Source of the DNA: an uncultured Collinsella sp. | GTDB taxonomy: Bacteria; Actinomycetota; Coriobacteriia; Coriobacteriales; Coriobacteriaceae | Assembly: GCA_900554325.1 (NCBI GenBank) | Contig: USHA01000043.1 | Span: 1-17,619, forward strand | Reading direction: 5' to 3' | Length of the DNA: 17,619 nucleotides | Shown: one piece after another, positions 15,501 to 17,619 of the stretch | Layout: each line of letters starts with the position of its first letter | Numbering within the stretch: the first letter of the stretch is position 1 | Notes under the pieces: generated by a model | Told to the model about the DNA's origin: nothing | The model's input: only the letters and a program-made list of their open reading frames with translations | Database searches by the model: none | Translations under genes and position numbers: made by a program

Positions 15501-17211
15501 TGGCTTTGCGGTCTTTACCGAGGATTCGCTTGCGCATCTGGTAAAGCCCGAGCGTCCGATTCGCGTCGTTGACCAGTGGATGTACCACAGCCGCCTGTAC
15601 GCCGTCGCCCGTTTTGTGACGATGCGCAACGACCTGGACCTGATCCAGCTCAACTCTTTCGGCTGCGGCCTGGACGCTCTGACCACCGACCAGGTGCAGG
15701 AGATTCTGGAAGCCAGCGGCAAGATCTACACCGTGCTCAAGATCGACGAGGTATCCAACCTGGGTGCCGCGCGCATTCGCATCCGCTCGCTCATGGCCGC
15801 GCTTAAGGACCAGGAGGCCGAGCGCCTGGCCGAGGCCACGGCCGCGGGCGAGGCCTACGAGCAGGGCGACGCCGCGCCGGTGGCACCCTCCACAGATGCC
15901 CCCGCGTTCGCGAGCCGCAAGTACACGTTCGAGGCCCAGCGCGAGAGTGCTTCGACCGCGTGGCCCAAGGTGCCCTTTACCGAGCAGATGCGCGAGGAGG
16001 GCTACACCATCCTGTGCCCGCAGATGGCGCCGATCCACTTTGACCTGGTCAAAGAGGTGTTCCGTGGTGCTGGCTACAACTTGGAGCTGCTGCCCTCGAC
16101 CGATCACGATGCCGTCGAGGCCGGCCTGCGCTACGTGAACAATGACATTTGCTATCCGTCGATCCTGGTGACGGGCCAGATCATGGAGGCCATCGAGAGC
16201 GGCCGGTACGACCTGTCCAAGACGGCCGTGGTTATCAGCCAGACCGGCGGCGGCTGCCGTGCCACCAACTACATCGCACTCATCCGCAAGGCACTGCGCG
16301 AGAGCGGCCACCCCGAGATTCCGGTGATCTCGCTTTCGGCCGTGGCACTCGGCGAGGATAACCCCGGCTTTAAGATTACGCCGGCGCTGCTTAAGCAGGC
16401 AGTGTACGCGGTGCTTTTTGGTGACGTCATGATGCAGATGCTCTATCGTTGCCGCCCGTACGAGGCAACGTCCGGTGCTGCCAACGCACTCTACGAGGAG
16501 TACATGGCGCGCGCCCGCAAGCTGGCGCCCAAGTTCAACCGCCACAACTACACCAAGCTGTGCCGTGAGGCCATCCGCGCGTTCGACACCATGCCGCTCG
16601 TGGGCGAGGGTACCAAGCCGCGCGTGGGCGTGGTCGGTGAGATCTTGGTCAAGTTCCATCCCACAGCCAACAACGATCTGGTAAATCTGCTGGAAAGAGA
16701 AGGCGCAGAAGCAGTTGTGCCTGACCTGCTCACCTTCGGTCTGTACTGCTGCTATAACGCAACCCAGAAAGAAAAATATCTGGGCGGTACCAGAAAAGGC
16801 AGAATCATTGCCAACGCACTGGCAAAAGTCATCGAATGGTATCAGAAACCTTTGATGAAAGCACTGGAAAAGAGCAAACGCTTCGATCGTCCCGAAGATA
16901 TCCGTACTTTGGGCGAATATGCGAAGAAAGTGGTTTCCCTGTGCAACCAGACTGGTGAAGGCTGGTTCCTTACAGGAGAGATGATGGAACTGCTTCACGG
17001 GGGCGTTCCAAATATTGTGTGTATTCAGCCTTTTGGATGCCTTCCAAACCACATTGTGGGAAAAGGCGTCATCAAAGAACTTCGCCACAAACATCCCGAA
17101 GCTAATATCGTAGCCATCGACTATGACCCGGGTGCCAGCGAAGTAAACCAGCTCAATCGTATCAAGCTAATGCTCTCAACCGCCAACAAAATGATGCGCG
17201 AAAGCAATTAG
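12577..17211 (+). CDS. Large acyl-CoA dehydratase activase / 2-hydroxyacyl-CoA dehydratase-like fusion protein
   Basis: This 1544-residue cytosolic protein has, in order: an Ala-rich helical leader (1-80); an ASKHA activase domain (GIDVGSTT 88-95, Cys205 in NGTCAGGTGAF, Cys244 in SRCGVF); a second one (GIDAGSTT 403-410, Cys525 and Cys529 in CSSGCGSF, Cys564 in SRCTVF); a four-Cys cluster (Cys686, 689, 693, 712); a DUF2229-type domain from about 749 with a CYNCP motif; and two dehydratase-like segments (from about 949 and 1160) with conserved Cys, including NDICYPS (1189-1195) and QPFGCLPNHI near the end. HgdC-type activases use ATP to drive one electron into a dehydratase through a [4Fe-4S] cluster held by two Cys per subunit. 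Such long fusions occur in anaerobes and their substrate is usually unknown. GAGGAGAG precedes the ATG. From about codon 1369 the codon use changes sharply while the reading frame continues. Confidence 0.88.
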   Translation: MSKLVEGIKDRMVAAAREAAPAVVDAAQKAATAAAEKVAEAVADAKNAAGETSVASEPATATEPVAAGQAPEGAIFNPENARGNLHLGIDVGSTTVKLAVLNDDNQIVYAKYQRHHTDVRACARDLFEGAATVLPTAQMTCAITGSGGLLLSQWLDLEFVQEVIASKRAVETLIPATDVAIELGGEDAKIIYFDNGIEQRMNGTCAGGTGAFIDQMATLLHTDASGLNELAANATTIYPIASRCGVFAKTDVQPLLNEGARPEDVAASIFQAVVTQTISGLACGRPIRGNVAFLGGPLQYLSELRHRFYLTLNLDEEHRIVPQNAHLFVASGAAMAHESNKLSTFPQLIEAIDSLGDTQGAEVERLDPLFATDEDFAEFKTRHDTEVVPKGKLDGYTGRVFIGIDAGSTTMKAALVGEDGQLLHTWYGNNNGDILGTAKVIMADFYNHIPAGCTIGHVTTTGYGEALLIEALKADSGEIETVAHLRGAKAFLPGVEFILDIGGQDMKCLRVKDGVIEHIMLNEACSSGCGSFIESFAVSMNMDVRAFADAAIHAKAPVDLGSRCTVFMNSRVKQAQKEGATVGDIAAGLSYSVIKNALFKVIKLRDPKEIGSQVIVQGGTFMSDATLRAFEQLTGVHAVRPDIAGCMGAYGAALLARDRAGADGTSTILSAEDIAHLTVTQKHVRCGRCSNNCQLTVNDFGGGRRFITGNRCEKGAGHKKQKTEAPNLFKKKNELLFNREVLSPDEAPRGTVGIPRALNMYENYPFWHAFFTRLGFSVQLSDQSSKKTYQAGIESMPSESVCYPAKMSHGHVMNLIDRDVDFIWMPCVRWERKEDPTAGNCYNCPIVMSYPTALALNIDEIREQNIEFLYPFVPYHDKTELKRRLYQVLAVDRVADAEAGRGRVRGPKITRSEVDAAVNAAFEADARFHEDIQTMGEEALKWVEDHGGHGIVLAGRPYHNDPEINHALPELISSFGFAVFTEDSLAHLVKPERPIRVVDQWMYHSRLYAVARFVTMRNDLDLIQLNSFGCGLDALTTDQVQEILEASGKIYTVLKIDEVSNLGAARIRIRSLMAALKDQEAERLAEATAAGEAYEQGDAAPVAPSTDAPAFASRKYTFEAQRESASTAWPKVPFTEQMREEGYTILCPQMAPIHFDLVKEVFRGAGYNLELLPSTDHDAVEAGLRYVNNDICYPSILVTGQIMEAIESGRYDLSKTAVVISQTGGGCRATNYIALIRKALRESGHPEIPVISLSAVALGEDNPGFKITPALLKQAVYAVLFGDVMMQMLYRCRPYEATSGAANALYEEYMARARKLAPKFNRHNYTKLCREAIRAFDTMPLVGEGTKPRVGVVGEILVKFHPTANNDLVNLLEREGAEAVVPDLLTFGLYCCYNATQKEKYLGGTRKGRIIANALAKVIEWYQKPLMKALEKSKRFDRPEDIRTLGEYAKKVVSLCNQTGEGWFLTGEMMELLHGGVPNIVCIQPFGCLPNHIVGKGVIKELRHKHPEANIVAIDYDPGASEVNQLNRIKLMLSTANKMMRESN

Positions 17212-17224
17212 CACTGCAGATAAA

Positions 17225-17280
17225 AAGAAGAATCTTGAGACTTCACTTATATAAGCCTCAAGATTCTTCTTTCATTTTAT
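17225..17280 (+). terminator. Terminator after the dehydratase-activase gene
   Basis: AAGAAGAATCTTGAG (17225-17239) and CTCAAGATTCTTCTT (17257-17271) form a perfect 15-bp stem with a 17-nt loop, followed by a T-rich tail (TCATTTTAT). It begins 13 bp after the stop codon. The A/T-rich stem is unlike the GC-rich hairpins elsewhere in the window. Confidence 0.85.
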
Positions 17281-17310
17281 AGACGAACCTTTTCAGAAAT
17301 CAATACCGCC

Positions 17311-17619
17311 CTATTTCCCTAATTTTATCGAAAAATATGTGTAGACTAAAGTCATAAAAATATTGCACGCTGTCAACAATACAACCGCTGTAAGTCCTCC
17401 ATCAAAGAAAGTTTCTCCCAACATAGCGATCAATGTCGCAACCAACAAGAAGATTCTAGTTATACTGAATGCTTTATATCCTGCCTCGAAAATAATTTTC
17501 TTTTCACCTTCATCGCAACTGCTCAACCATATTTTTTCAAAATTTCTATCAGCCGCATCTCCTTGTTTTAACGGTTCCTTCCTGCGGATCTGCTTGATCG
17601 CCGCGACCTGATAAAACCC
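17311..17619 (-). CDS. DUF3169-like membrane protein, 5' end cut by the window edge
   Basis: The reading frame is open from the stop at 17311 to the last base, giving at least 102 C-terminal residues; a TTG at 17526 is not the true start because the frame continues upstream with family-like sequence. The visible part holds a basic linker (AIKQIRRKEPLKQGD), the stretch KIWLSSCDEGEKKIIFEAGYKAF, and two membrane helices (about ITRIFLLVATLIAML and LTAVVLLTACNIFM) ending in FSIKLGK. The DEGEK...YKAF spacing before paired helices is what I know from DUF3169 proteins of Firmicutes, often next to an XRE-type regulator. The function is unknown. It is convergent with the large gene across a terminator, and its AT-rich codon use matches the low-GC right end. 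Confidence 0.6.
   Translation of the reverse strand, partial: GFYQVAAIKQIRRKEPLKQGDAADRNFEKIWLSSCDEGEKKIIFEAGYKAFSITRIFLLVATLIAMLGETFFDGGLTAVVLLTACNIFMTLVYTYFSIKLGK

Larger units (their letters stand above)
16681..17619. other. Low-GC segment with foreign codon usage
   Basis: From the codons for residues around 1369 onward, GAG/AAG/CGC/GCC give way to GAA/AAA/AGA/GCA. G+C per 60 bases is 42 (16561-16620), 35 (16621), 32 (16681), 28 (16741), 24 (16801) and 20 (17281). The protein stays family-like throughout, so the switch is not a frameshift. The best junction lies between about 16,640 and 16,685. Everything to the right, including the terminator and the DUF3169-like gene, looks like a lower-GC donor, probably a Firmicute. 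A contig-end assembly chimera explains it as well as recombination does. Confidence 0.75.

Noticed and set aside
13555..17094. 1179-codon open frame on the minus strand opposite the dehydratase-activase gene
   Set aside because: It is a GC-bias shadow: no family motifs, an Asp/His/Arg/Gly-rich composition, and the plus strand carries clear activase and dehydratase motifs.

Overview
The window is a high-GC stretch that looks like a gut coriobacterium, most likely Collinsella or a close relative. This is inferred from the GC-rich codon use, a Tat-type lipoprotein binding protein, the MEP-pathway gene dxs and the style of the intergenic hairpins; no marker gene is present. From about 16,640-16,685 to the right edge the composition falls (42/60 G+C in 16561-16620, 24/60 in 16801-16860, 20/60 in 17281-17340). 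The last gene there resembles a Firmicutes family, so the right end has a different origin, either by recombination or by assembly chimera.

Layout: (i) 37-4358, minus strand: a five-gene operon read right to left, consisting of a glutamate-type ABC importer (binding lipoprotein, two permeases, ATPase) and a class I glutamine-amidotransferase-like gamma-glutamyl hydrolase. A good promoter lies at 4402-4431 and an attenuator-like hairpin follows the binding-protein gene. (ii) 4478-4816: intergenic DNA with six 15-bp repeats in strictly alternating orientation on a 40-bp period, then the dxs terminator. (iii) 4817-6598, minus: dxs. (iv) 6827-8383, plus: an HD-domain hydrolase and a CmpB-type membrane protein, divergent from dxs. 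(v) 8582-10353, plus: ammonium transporter amt and a PII protein, separated by a 109-bp structured inverted repeat. (vi) 10441-11298: a Cof-type HAD phosphatase. (vii) 11300-11765: a 41-codon membrane peptide gene with a convergent antisense promoter, bounded by two copies of the same hairpin; it resembles a type I toxin-antitoxin locus. (viii) 11855-17211: a TetR-type regulator with a palindromic operator region, 11 bp upstream of a 1544-residue acyl-CoA dehydratase activase/dehydratase-like protein. (ix) 17311-17619, minus: the 3' part of a DUF3169-like membrane protein cut by the window edge.

Functionally, the left and middle parts concern nitrogen supply: glutamate-type uptake with intracellular gamma-glutamyl hydrolysis, and ammonium uptake gated by PII. 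The right part is an anaerobic radical-enzyme-type gene under its own regulator. The least explained items are the alternating repeat array, the candidate type I toxin-antitoxin locus and the compositional switch inside the 1544-residue gene.
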